64,000 nucleotides of DNA from Lachnospiraceae bacterium (lineage in GTDB: Bacteria; Bacillota; Clostridia; Lachnospirales; Lachnospiraceae), in NCBI GenBank assembly GCA_910576335.1, contig CAJTIU010000003.1, positions 282,258 to 346,257 on the forward strand, in the 5' to 3' direction. Shown piece by piece: positions 46,388 to 54,893 of the stretch (the stretch's first letter is position 1; each line of letters opens with the position of its first letter). The translations under genes were made by a program, and so were the position numbers. Below the pieces are notes generated by a model that made no database searches, was not told the DNA's origin, and was given only the letters and a program-made list of their open reading frames with translations.

Positions 46388-46860
46388 GAAATAAAAATGA
46401 GCAATAACACTCCAGAACTCTGTCGAGTCACGGATCATAAGCATTGGAGACTGGACAGGGTTCTGGAAGAGAAACCCGTAAACGATGGAGTCTGAAAGGG
46501 ACTGCATCAGCCAGAAACCAACAAGAGTCTGTAGTGGTATAGCGTCCACTGATTAAATCAGTACCATGGCAGGTGAATGCAGGTCAGTAACAATCAAACA
46601 GAAAAACAAGAGCTGTAGCCGGCATCGGTTTTATCCGTGGGGCATGACCCCGTTTAGGAGCTTGGCCGGCACTCAGTGTATGGTAGATGGGACGAAGGAA
46701 GTTGGGACACGATCCCCATAGACACGGAAGGTTCATCATCATAGTTGATCAGAGGGAAAATAGCCTTTATAAAGCGAACCAAAAGGGATGCTTTTAAAAC
46801 TATACCCATTTATCAGCTATTCGGTACATGATACAACGATATCCATCACTCCCGGCTCTG
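46388..46860 (+). ncRNA. Candidate guide (bridge/seek) RNA region of the IS110-family element
   Basis: The 3' non-coding part is too long for a plain terminator and has several hairpins (for example GGGTT/AACCC near 46460-46475, GGGGCATGACCCC near 46640, outer GCCGGC near 46620 and 46664). In IS1111-type members of the IS110 family the guide RNA comes from the 3' end, in contrast to 5' in IS110 proper. No ORF with a ribosome site is present. Limits within this range are not defined. Confidence 0.4.
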
Positions 46861-46937
46861 TTTTTGAGGTAAATAAAAATCGTCAAAGCCTGTAAAATCA
46901 ATAAATTTAGGCTTGACAGAATAGGAAGGACAAACGT

Positions 46938-47132
46938 GTGGCAAACTACCGTTATATGATGAGTGCGGAAGATATAGCCAAAGAGTTAAATTGTTCAAAA
47001 TCTCATGCCTACAAGATTGTAAAAGAACTGAACAGGGAACTTGCAGGACAGGGGTATATTACAATGGCGGGACGTATTCCGAGGGCGTTTTGGGCAAAGA
47101 AAATGTACGGTTATGAGTTATCAATAAGCTAA
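46938..47132 (+). CDS. Excisionase-like small HTH protein of element B
   Basis: A 64-aa protein related to 20655-20849 of element A (MMSAEDIAKELNCSKSHAYKIVKELNREL). The start is GTG 46938 after an AGGAAGGAC site. Its stop is 18 nt before the integrase start. It probably assists excision, but the integrase is interrupted and the IS110 element lies between the promoter and this gene. Confidence 0.8.
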   Translation: MANYRYMMSAEDIAKELNCSKSHAYKIVKELNRELAGQGYITMAGRIPRAFWAKKMYGYELSIS

Positions 47133-47150
47133 GGAAAGGAGCGTGGCGGT

Positions 47151-48104
47151 ATGGCTTATAAGGAGAAAGACACAAAAAAGTGGTCGGCGCAATGGTTTGA
47201 AACAACGGCAAAGGGAGAGAAGAAAAAGCGAAGAAAGAGAGGATTTGAAACAAAAAGAGAAGCGTTGGAGTACGAGCGGCAAAAGAAATTAAGCAGTAGC
47301 CGAAGCATGGATATGAAGTTGAGTGAATTTATGGAAGTCTATTTTGAGGATAAGCAGAATGAATTGAAAGACCGTACCATGAAGAATAAACGGTATATGA
47401 TGGAGCAACACATTATTCCTTACTTTGGCGAACAGATGTTGAGTGAGATTACCGCTTCACAAATTATACAGTGGCAGAACGAAATGCAGACAAAGGGATT
47501 TTCGGAAAGCTATTTGAGAATGATACAAAATCAGTTGACCTGTATATTTACTCATGCGTCACGCATTTATGATTTGCACACAAATCTATGTAAAAAAGTG
47601 AAGCGCATGGGAAATTCCGATTCAAGAAGTTTGGACTTTTGGACAACAGAGGAATATCAGAGATTTATTCAGACGATAGAGCCGGGAACACGATATTATT
47701 TAATCTTTGAAATCCTCTTTTGGACGGGCTGTAGGATTGGAGAATTATTGGCTTTGACAAAGGGCGATATTAGTTTTGAAAATAGCCAAATCAGCATTAC
47801 CAAAACGTATTATCGTACTGGCAGGCAGGACGTTATTACAGAACCGAAAACAAAGCAGTCTGTAAGAACCGTTGAAATCCCGGAGTTTTTGAAAAAGGAA
47901 ATTAAAGATTTTGTTGACGGTCACTATGGTATGCCGGACGATGAAAGACTTTTCCCAATCGTGCAGGAAGCGGTTCAGCATAAAATGAAACGCCAAATAG
48001 CGAAAGCCGGAGTGAAGAATATCCGGGTACATGACCTTAGACACCCGTATGTCAAACCTACGACAAAAAATATATACCTGTATACTAGTACTCTATCCGG
48101 TTAG
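47151..48104 (+). pseudogene. int: Tyrosine integrase of element B, 5' part (interrupted)
   Basis: The first 298 codons match integrases like that of element A: arm-binding WSAQWFETTAKGEKKKRRKRGF, catalytic TGCRIGELLALT and IRVHDLRH. Right after HDLRH (48044) homology stops and 20 unrelated residues lead to a TAG. The missing part, with the GHKD box and the tyrosine TLNTYGHLYP, is at 53283-53468. A 5.2-kb segment therefore splits the gene within its catalytic motif; the integrase must be inactive unless the segment is removed precisely. Confidence 0.9.
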
Positions 48105-49309
48105 TAACAATACTTTACGGTTCGGGAAAAATTTGCTATACTCCATTAAAAACGGTATTGGAGGACGCAGATATGCCACGCTACATTGTCACGCTGACAA
48201 ACGATGAAATACAGGAGTTGAAAGCATTGATACAAAAAGGGGGAAAGGGTTACCGCATAAAGCACGCGCAGATACTGCTGAAGTTGGACCAGAAGCCTGA
48301 AAACAGGGCATGGACATATGACCGAATCAAAGACGCGTATGGGGCCTCCCGTACCACCATTGCAGGCATTGCCCAGCGGTTCGTCATGGAGGGGATGGAG
48401 GCAGCCCTTGGGCGGAAGGTGCAGGAAAACCGCCGCCGCAAGGTGACCGGCGAAGTGGAAGCCAGGATATGCGCCATAGCCTGTTCGGAACCGCCGGAAG
48501 GAGCCTCGCGCTGGACCATGCAGGCAATCGCGGATGAGCTGATCCGTCTGGAAGTGGTCGATTACATAACGGACACCACCGTCTGCGAGGTCATGAAAAA
48601 AACGAAATCAAGCCGTGGCTTGTAAAGGAATGGTGCATTCCAGAAGCAGACGCAGAATTCGTGGCAAAGATGGAGGACGTGCTGGAGGTATACAAGCGCC
48701 CGTATGACCCTCTCCGTCCCGTCGTCTGCATAGATGAAACGAACAAACAGCTCATAAAGCAAACCCGCGTGCCCTGTGAACCGGGCCAGCCTGAAAAAGT
48801 AGATTCGGCGTATATCCGCAACGGCGTTGCAGATGTCTTCATGATTTCCGAACCTCTGGCAGGCAGGAGGGAGACTGTTGTGACGCGAACCCGCACAGCG
48901 CTGGATTTTGGAGAGATCCTTCGGCATACTTCTGACACCCTGTACCCGCGGGCGGAGAAGATAGTCCTTGTTACTGACAATCTAAATACCCATTCCCCGG
49001 CTTCATTATATAAGGCATTCCCGCCGGAAGAAGCACGGCGGCTGGCAGAACGCTTTGAATGGCATTACACGCCAAAACACGGGAGCTGGCTGGACATGGC
49101 AGAGATTGAAATCGGCATCATGAGCCGCCAGGCCCTGGGAAAGCCGCTGCCAGATTTGGAAAGCTTCAAACAGCAGGTTCGTGCATGGACTATCAGGCGT
49201 AATGCAGAATGTGCAAAAATCAACTGGCAGTTTAAGACACAGGATGCACGGATTAAATTGGCCAGGCTGTATCCGGTTATAGTTTAGAAACTAGCCGGAT
49301 AGAGTACTA
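48086..49309 (+). mobile_element. IS630-family insertion sequence
   Basis: Inverted repeats CTAGTACTCTATCCGGTTAGT (48085-48105) and its near-complement (49290-49310) flank the transposase; outermost TA dinucleotides (48086-48087; 49308-49309) fit the TA target duplication of IS630. Between the ends are two overlapping transposase frames. Length is about 1.2 kb, normal for the family. Confidence 0.85.
48173..49287 (+). CDS. IS630-family transposase in two frames joined at a 7-A run
   Basis: The first frame (ATG 48173, PRYIVTLTNDEIQELKAL) has the HTH part (YDRIKDAYGASRTTIAGIAQ) and ends at TAA 48623-48625. The DDE part reads VVCIDETNKQ, LVTDNLNTH and GSWLDMAEIEIG in the -1 frame from about 48600 (EIKPWLVKEW) to TAG 49285-49287. 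The switch falls at AAAAAAA (48596-48602), followed by CG, a classical place for -1 frameshifting or transcript slippage. Some IS630 members use such frameshifts, so the gene may be functional. A plain indel is the alternative. Confidence 0.8.
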
Positions 49310-49320
49310 GGTTCCGATTT

Positions 49321-49349
49321 GAAAATGCCAGCCGGTCGCTGGCATTTTC
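49321..49349. terminator. Hairpin terminator between IS630 and the caspase-like gene
   Basis: GAAAATGCCAGC (49321-49332) pairs with GCTGGCATTTTC (49338-49349). It is positioned 60 nt beyond the stop of the leftward caspase-like gene and also just right of the IS. Confidence 0.75.
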
Positions 49350-49408
49350 TGGATTGTTAGCACTTTCTTTGATTTAACAGATACCATCTGTTGAATTGAG
49401 TAGAAAAG

Positions 49409-50803
49409 TTATTTGGGTTCAATATATTCAAGTAATGTTTTTTCAATAAAGTCAACAGTTTCCTGTAAACGCTTTATCTGATAACGATACCAATCCGATT
49501 CATTGAAACTATCATATTCAAATTTTGTGTAAACATATTTTGTGTAACGACCATTTTCATATTCTTTCCAGCCCTTTCGGACAAATTGTTTTGTGCATGT
49601 AAAAACATAGAAGAAAGTAGGGCTATATACAAAAATAAATGGTACTACATAGTCGGGCAAATTGCTATCCAAGGCCTTAAAGTGGATAGCGAAAACAGAT
49701 GGAAGTTGATTTGCCACGGATTGATATGATACAGGAATATCCTTATAGCCTGAAAAAAGAGATTCCACCAGAGGATTTTGTTTTTTGACGGAGGTATACT
49801 CCACTTCAATAAACAAATTTTCCTTTTCCATCCTGCCATGTAACATTTTCACAAGACTGGTATCTTCATGGTATCTATGGTATTCATAAGGAAAATTTGT
49901 TTTGCACTCACATTCATAAAACTCATTCAAAAAGCTGTGTTCCAATTTCCAATTATTTAGAGCATCTTGAATTTTCTCAATCATTGATTTCACATCACCA
50001 TCATCCCGGCATTTACCTAAATACGCTTTAACAGCATCAATGTTCGACTGCGAATTATCGTTGATATCAGAAGTTTCTGGATGAAGGCTTTGCAAATACG
50101 CTAATACATTTGAGTTTTTTTCAAAAAACAACTCCGTGCCATCACACTGCGTGCTAAAATATGGAGTCTGTATGCCTCCTGCTGAATTGAAAATGTCGCT
50201 CAAGTAATTTTGAATGTCTGTAAATTTTACGGCTGGTGCTGATATACTTTCAACGGCATCTATGATAGCTTTTGTAAATTTACTATAAAGATCCTCAGCA
50301 TAAGATGATTGAGATTTTAATGACGAATAGATGAAAATACAATTCTCAAATCCTTTTGCTTCAATGCACTTAAAATCGCCATCTATTTCATCAATGCCTT
50401 TTATGTAGGCAACCCCAGATTGGCAAGCATCAATGATTTTGACATATAGCTTAGGAGCACATTTTCGAATAATATCATCAAGTTCAGAGTTGTTGAGAGA
50501 AGTACTATTGATTTTACTTACATCGGTATCGCACAATGCATAATGCATACCCTGTTCATCCTGTTTTCCATGACCGCTAAAATAAAACAAAACCTCACCA
50601 ATATCTGTAGAATCTATGGGTAAAAAAGAAGATATTTCTTCTTGTATTTGATGCTTTGCCGCATTATTTGCTATTCGCAACACTTTATATTTTCCTGTTG
50701 CTGTTAGTAATCCCTCCATAAGATTGGCATCATTTTCACGAGATGGTAATGCAGAAGCATATTTATATTTATCAACACCAAGAATAATTGCATAGTTGCT
50801 CAT
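49409..50803 (-). CDS. Caspase-like (metacaspase, peptidase C14) protein
   Basis: A 464-aa protein with an N-terminal caspase domain: NYAIILGVDKYKYASALPSREND at the start, catalytic His in FYFSGHGKQDEQG and catalytic Cys in VKIIDACQSGVAY. The C-terminal 230 residues form an unknown domain, the likely sensor or binding part. ATG 50803 (MSNYAII) follows AGGAGATG. The open frame reaches back to 50908, but that leader is a fragment of a Fic gene. Bacterial caspase-like proteins are effectors in several abortive-infection systems. RhuM and Fic genes lie upstream. Confidence 0.85.
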   Translation of the reverse strand: MSNYAIILGVDKYKYASALPSRENDANLMEGLLTATGKYKVLRIANNAAKHQIQEEISSFLPIDSTDIGEVLFYFSGHGKQDEQGMHYALCDTDVSKINSTSLNNSELDDIIRKCAPKLYVKIIDACQSGVAYIKGIDEIDGDFKCIEAKGFENCIFIYSSLKSQSSYAEDLYSKFTKAIIDAVESISAPAVKFTDIQNYLSDIFNSAGGIQTPYFSTQCDGTELFFEKNSNVLAYLQSLHPETSDINDNSQSNIDAVKAYLGKCRDDGDVKSMIEKIQDALNNWKLEHSFLNEFYECECKTNFPYEYHRYHEDTSLVKMLHGRMEKENLFIEVEYTSVKKQNPLVESLFSGYKDIPVSYQSVANQLPSVFAIHFKALDSNLPDYVVPFIFVYSPTFFYVFTCTKQFVRKGWKEYENGRYTKYVYTKFEYDSFNESDWYRYQIKRLQETVDFIEKTLLEYIEPK

Positions 50804-50908
50804 ATTTATTTCATCTCCTATCGAATGTATTAGCAAACCCTTCAGAAAACCAATATTCCTGTGGGCTTCAATCAGTAAAACAGCCAATTCGTCATCCATC
50901 TGATACAT
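50804..50908 (-). pseudogene. Remnant of a second Fic gene fused in frame before the caspase-like gene
   Basis: The 35 codons before the caspase start read MYQMDDELAVLLIEAHRNIGFL, nearly the same as residues 35-56 of the Fic protein (MYKMDDELSALLIEVHRNIGFL). The match stops after about 27 residues. The caspase-like gene therefore seems to have replaced the rest of a duplicated Fic gene. Translation from this leader would add a Fic N-terminus to the caspase. Confidence 0.75.
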
Positions 50909-50937
50909 ATAATATCAAAGAGTATAAGGTAAGGGAT

Positions 50938-51930
50938 TTAATTCTTTTCTTCCAACTCTTGTAATTCTTCTATACTTTCAAGAAAATGACATTCCACAGG
51001 AGAAAGGATATCCTTCTGCTTTTTCCGATATTTCTCGTACTCTCCATGCGCCCTTTCAAGAGCCTGTTTATGTGTAACTCTTCCTTTTGTGGTTAAAATA
51101 TCCCTTCTTGTCATTTTCAGATAGTCATCAATTGTTTCTAGCCAGTCTTTCATATACATGGGTTCTTGATTCAAGGCATGGACTTCCGCAATATCTAAAT
51201 ATGCCGTAACGATTTTATTTAACGCATCTATTTCTTTTTCGCTTAAATAATTCTTTGCGATCTCTACATCAGAACGTTTAATTTCCTTTCCAGCCCACGC
51301 TGTTAATCCCATATTGTCCTTATCTGCATTTGCCCGCTGATAGATTACTTCTGCCGCCGTGTGCTTATGAGCCGCCCAGTGCATTTTATTTTGTACCTGC
51401 TTAAAAAATATAATTGAACTTTCTGCTTTTGGGTCATAATCAATACTTGTTGCATATATTTCCAAAACTTTTCTCCAAAATACTTTTTCAGAAGAACGAA
51501 TATCACGGATACGAGCTAACAATTCATCAAAATAGTTTCCGCCTCCGAGATTCTTAAGCCGATCATCATCTAATGCGAACCCTTTTTTCATATATTCCTT
51601 CAAAATAGAAGTAGCCCATATTCTAAACTGTGTTCCTCTCAGGGATTTTACCCGATAACCAACGGAAATAATAACATCTAAATTATAGAAATCCACCTGA
51701 TAGGTCTTGCCGTCTGAAGCAGTGTAGGCAAATTTTGCCCAAACTGCTTCTTTTTCCAATTCTCCTTCTTTAAAAATATTTCTTACATGTTTTCCAATTA
51801 CGCTTTTATCCCGTTGAAATAATTCAGCCATTTGATCTATAGAAAGCCAAACTGTATCATGGTCAAATGTAACTTCTATTTTTATGACTCCATCTTCTGT
51901 AGTGTACATGATGATATTTGATTGCGTCAT
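50938..51930 (-). CDS. RhuM-family protein
   Basis: A 330-aa protein of the RhuM family (first named from a Salmonella pathogenicity island; common next to restriction, toxin and mobile genes). The N-terminus has a Bro/KilA-like HTH (VWLSIDQMAELFQRDKSVIGKHVRNIF). The middle has SVGYRVKSLRGTQFRIWAT, the signature block. ATG 51930 follows TTGGAGGACATA; the ORF's upstream TTG start is not supported. Biochemical function is unknown; virulence or toxin roles have been suggested for relatives. Confidence 0.85.
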   Translation of the reverse strand: MTQSNIIMYTTEDGVIKIEVTFDHDTVWLSIDQMAELFQRDKSVIGKHVRNIFKEGELEKEAVWAKFAYTASDGKTYQVDFYNLDVIISVGYRVKSLRGTQFRIWATSILKEYMKKGFALDDDRLKNLGGGNYFDELLARIRDIRSSEKVFWRKVLEIYATSIDYDPKAESSIIFFKQVQNKMHWAAHKHTAAEVIYQRANADKDNMGLTAWAGKEIKRSDVEIAKNYLSEKEIDALNKIVTAYLDIAEVHALNQEPMYMKDWLETIDDYLKMTRRDILTTKGRVTHKQALERAHGEYEKYRKKQKDILSPVECHFLESIEELQELEEKN

Positions 51931-52031
51931 TATGTCCTCCAAATCTTAGATATTTATCGCCGCCTAAAGTTCAGGAATAAAGAGCCAATAATTTAATCTT
52001 ATCGAATATTCCCTTAAAACGAACATTAATC

Positions 52032-53144
52032 TTATATCAAATGGGATGCAAGCGCAGTATACTTCCAAATACGATTCCTCATGTTGTCGTTTTCTTGAGT
52101 GACGATGCCATTCGAACTCAACAAGTGCAGAGCATTTGAGATTGAATTGAACGAACTTCCCAACTGTGTGGCGGCATGGGAAATGCTAGTCACAGGAAAA
52201 AGCTTAAGATAATCATATACACGCCAAACACTTTTGGGTAGCAACTGTATATCTTCTAATTGTTTTATATCTTTTTCTACAATATCTTCATACTGTGTCA
52301 GTAACTGAGCTGACCGTTTTGCAGTTTCATTTATAGCATTTACACAAAATTTGATCCACCGAATATAACCACCACTGTATTGAGTAGTTTGAAGCAAGTC
52401 GAAGTATTCATTCTTGTTGTGATACAAATACTCGGACAGACATATTAGCGGTCTTGCTTCTCCAACGATATTGCACAATATCGTTGGAACAATGATTCGT
52501 CCTACAATCCCGTTATATCTCTCAAATGGATGTATCATCTCAAACTGATAATGCACTAATGCAGCCTTAATTAACGGATCAGTGTCTTTGTCATTATATA
52601 GATAAGCAGAAATATCTGCCAGCGCTGGTAAAACTGCGTCAGGGGCTGTAGGGTTGTAAGATATAAGGTTCGTCCTGACACCCAATAAAAAGGTCTGTTT
52701 GTCTCTAATATCAATTGGCTTGCTAACTACATCACCATATAATGCAATTCCGCAAAGTTCACTTAGAACTGGAGCTGAAATTGTCCTATCTATCGCTTTC
52801 TTGTATGCCAGTTTGAGATTAGTAATTGATGCAATATCGTTTTTACCACTCCCGCGACTGGCAAGTACCTCGTGAAAAGTGAGAGTATCGTAATCAATCA
52901 TTCGGGAATATGTGCATTCTTTTAATAGCATTAATTCGACGAACGCTTCTCTATTTGGGGCATACTTAAAAAGTCCCTTTAAAAATCCAATATTTCGATG
53001 AACTTCAATTAGCAAGGCAGATAGTTCATCGTCCATTTTATACATATCCCCATGCATCAGAGGACGTGGGGTAAATGTGTAATATTTAAAATTATTTATG
53101 CTACCATCAATATGTTCAATGTAATCTCCAGTATAAGGAATCAT
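52032..53144 (-). CDS. Fic-family protein with a degenerate catalytic motif
   Basis: A 370-aa Fic protein. The N-terminal Fic_N region (KMDDELSALLIEVHRNIGFLKG) is followed by the Fic core, with HPFERYNGIVGR near residue 190 in place of HPF(D/E)GNGR. The His is kept but the anion-hole Gly-Asn-Gly is altered, so AMP transfer may be reduced or changed. The C-terminus has a winged helix (TSISHAATQLGSSFNSISNALHLL). It is the first gene of the leftward Fic-RhuM-caspase set. Fic proteins usually modify other proteins with AMP and often act as toxins. Confidence 0.85.
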   Translation of the reverse strand: MIPYTGDYIEHIDGSINNFKYYTFTPRPLMHGDMYKMDDELSALLIEVHRNIGFLKGLFKYAPNREAFVELMLLKECTYSRMIDYDTLTFHEVLASRGSGKNDIASITNLKLAYKKAIDRTISAPVLSELCGIALYGDVVSKPIDIRDKQTFLLGVRTNLISYNPTAPDAVLPALADISAYLYNDKDTDPLIKAALVHYQFEMIHPFERYNGIVGRIIVPTILCNIVGEARPLICLSEYLYHNKNEYFDLLQTTQYSGGYIRWIKFCVNAINETAKRSAQLLTQYEDIVEKDIKQLEDIQLLPKSVWRVYDYLKLFPVTSISHAATQLGSSFNSISNALHLLSSNGIVTQENDNMRNRIWKYTALASHLI

Positions 53145-53282
53145 CTCATATACCTCAATAGTAAAAATCTATTCTCAGTATATCATTAATATTGAAATAA
53201 ATGAAGTGCAATTTATTGAGTTTATTTCAAAAATCAAAGAAATAGTGCAATATAAATTCAAAAGCAAGTTTCATGACTTAGG

Positions 53283-53468
53283 CATTCTCATGTGGCGTAC
53301 TTAATCAATAAGGGTATAGAACCGTTGTTGATTAAAGAGAGGGTAGGACACAAAGATATTCGCATTACACTGAATACCTACGGACACTTATATCCTAATC
53401 AGCAACGGAGAGTGGCAGATTTACTTGACAGTGAAAAAGGAAATAGCCCCGACAGCGGCAACTGTTAG
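53283..53468 (+). pseudogene. int: Tyrosine integrase of element B, 3' part
   Basis: From CAT 53283 the frame reads HSHVAYLINKGIEPLLIKER, then VGHKDIRITLNTYGHLYPNQ with the GHKD box and nucleophile Tyr, and ends at TAG 53466-53468. It continues the 5' part that breaks off at 48044. A hairpin after it (CCTCTG/CAGAGG, about 53492-53528) corresponds to the terminator behind the element A integrase. The gap 53145-53282 holds the Fic upstream region and no other gene. Confidence 0.9.
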
Positions 53469-53566
53469 GGCTGTGATAACTGGAAAACCTCTGTTATCAG
53501 TATCCACAATACAAGTATAGCAGAGGTTTCTTCCAGTGACAACGATTTTTCAGAAATGGAGGGCTT

Positions 53567-54544
53567 ATGGAAGAAACAAAAACAGAATTACAGTTGATTA
53601 AATTGTCGGAGATTCAGTCGCAGGAAGTTTCTTGGCTGTGGTTTCCTTTTATTCCCTATGGCAAGCTGACAATCATTCAGGGTGATCCGGGTGACGGAAA
53701 GACAACATTTATACTGAATATAGCGGCGAAGTTGTCTAAGGGAGAAAGTTTAGACAGTGGAATGGATTTTACAGAGCCTTTGAATGTCATCTATCAGAGT
53801 GCAGAGGACGGTCTTGCCGATACGGTCAAGCCCCGATTGGAACAGGCAGGGGCAGACTGTGAGAAAATCTCGGTCATTGACGAAAAGATAAAATCACTTT
53901 CTATGATAGATGAACGGTTGGAAGAAGCTGTTATAAAGACAGGCGCAAAGCTGTTAATTTTAGACCCGATACAAGCCTATTTAGGCGGTGGCATGGATAT
54001 GAACAGGGCGAATGAAGCAAGGGACATGACAAAGAAATTAGCGGCACTTGCAGAGAAATACCAGTGTGCGATTGTCCTTGTCGGGCATATGAACAAAGCG
54101 GCAGGAAATAAAGCGGCATACCGGGGCATGGGTTCGATTGATTTCTTTGCAGTCGCTAGAAGTGTTTTATTGGTCGGCAGAGTAGAGAGAGAAGAAAATA
54201 TAAGGGCTGTGGTGCAGATTAAAAATAACCTTGCGGTGTTCGGACACCCGAAAGCGTTTGCGCTGTCGGAGGACGGTTTTGGGTGGCTAGGAGATTATGA
54301 GATTACGGCTGATGAAGTCTTAGGCGGCATTGCTCCCAAAGCAAATAAAATGGAGCAGGCGAAGCGGTTACTTAGGGAACTGGCAGAAACAAACAACGCC
54401 ATGCAGAGCAATGAGATTTTCAATCTAGCAGACGAACAGGGTATATCAAAGCGGACACTGGAAAATGCGAAGAAAGAGTTAGGTGTCCGGGCGAAGCGGA
54501 TAAACAACACATGGTATTGGGAACTGGATAAAATCAGACAGTGA
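53567..54544 (+). CDS. RepA-like AAA ATPase (RecA-fold helicase-type)
   Basis: A 325-aa RecA-fold ATPase of the AAA_25/RepA type. Walker A is IIQGDPGDGKTTF near residues 36-48 and Walker B is LLILDPIQAYL near 128-138. A second conserved patch is VLVGHMNKAAGNKAAYRGMGS. The C-terminus has a winged helix (NEIFNLADEQGISKRTLENAKKEL). Such proteins are replicative helicase-like factors common on mobilizable elements, where they copy the excised circle. ATG 53567 follows GGAGGG. Upstream is the integrase tail, downstream oriT and relaxase. Confidence 0.85.
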   Translation: MEETKTELQLIKLSEIQSQEVSWLWFPFIPYGKLTIIQGDPGDGKTTFILNIAAKLSKGESLDSGMDFTEPLNVIYQSAEDGLADTVKPRLEQAGADCEKISVIDEKIKSLSMIDERLEEAVIKTGAKLLILDPIQAYLGGGMDMNRANEARDMTKKLAALAEKYQCAIVLVGHMNKAAGNKAAYRGMGSIDFFAVARSVLLVGRVEREENIRAVVQIKNNLAVFGHPKAFALSEDGFGWLGDYEITADEVLGGIAPKANKMEQAKRLLRELAETNNAMQSNEIFNLADEQGISKRTLENAKKELGVRAKRINNTWYWELDKIRQ

Positions 54545-54763
54545 CGGACAGGCAAGGCAACAGCGCAACAATGCAGGGTATTAGAATTTTGCAGTCTTGG
54601 AATTGCGCTCTTGAAGATTGCAAGGTTGCAAAAATTATAGACATTGCAATGTTGCGCTGTTGGGAGAAAGCCGGAAAGCGGCGGTATCAAGGCGGCGAAA
54701 AGCCGCCCCGTCCGTTAGGACGGTATGCTGTCCAACGGACAGCTTGCCCCCGGCAGGGCGCAA

Positions 54764-54837
54764 AACCCGCTTGCGGGTTGCATTTTTGTTGGCGTAGCTG
54801 ACAAAAGTGCTTTTGCGTTACTTTCGCAGAAAGTAAC
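54764..54837. other. Candidate oriT of element B
   Basis: The gene-free 54545-54893 has hairpins AACCCGC-TT-GCGGGTT (54764-54779) and GTTACTTTC-GCA-GAAAGTAAC (54817-54837). They lie just upstream of a MOBV relaxase, the usual place for its oriT. The exact nic site is not identifiable by eye. The rest of the gap is GC-rich and contains only unlikely ORFs. Confidence 0.5.
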
Positions 54838-54893
54838 AAAGGCTATGCGCCGTATCCGGCGCTCATTACCCGACAGGGAGAAAGGGAAATTGA

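Larger units (their letters stand above)
44838..46860 (+). mobile_element. IS110-family insertion (boundaries approximate)
   Basis: The transposase gene pair (44946-46387) is bounded on the left by the operator region and on the right by a 3' non-coding region of about 470 bp before DNA again resembling xis leader sequence. IS110 elements have weak or no terminal repeats, so the ends cannot be fixed by eye; these coordinates are estimates. It is inserted between the element B promoter and xis. The transposase reading frame is broken, so this copy may be inactive. Confidence 0.65.
48030..53284. mobile_element. 5.2-kb insert splitting the element B integrase
   Basis: The insert lies between integrase codons ending at 48044 and resuming at 53283. 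Its edges carry imperfect direct repeats of target sequence: CATGACCTTAGACA (48030-48043) and CATGACTTAGGCA (53272-53284). It contains an IS630-type element, a caspase-like gene, a RhuM gene and a Fic gene, the last three leftward. Without an obvious recombinase of its own the mechanism is unclear; two recombining integrase genes or an att-like insertion are possible. Confidence 0.7.

Noticed and set aside
54541..54801. 86-aa ORF overlapping the candidate oriT of element B
   Set aside because: It has a GC-rich low-complexity translation with many Cys/Pro/Arg, no ribosome site, and covers the hairpins before the relaxase. It is best seen as non-coding.
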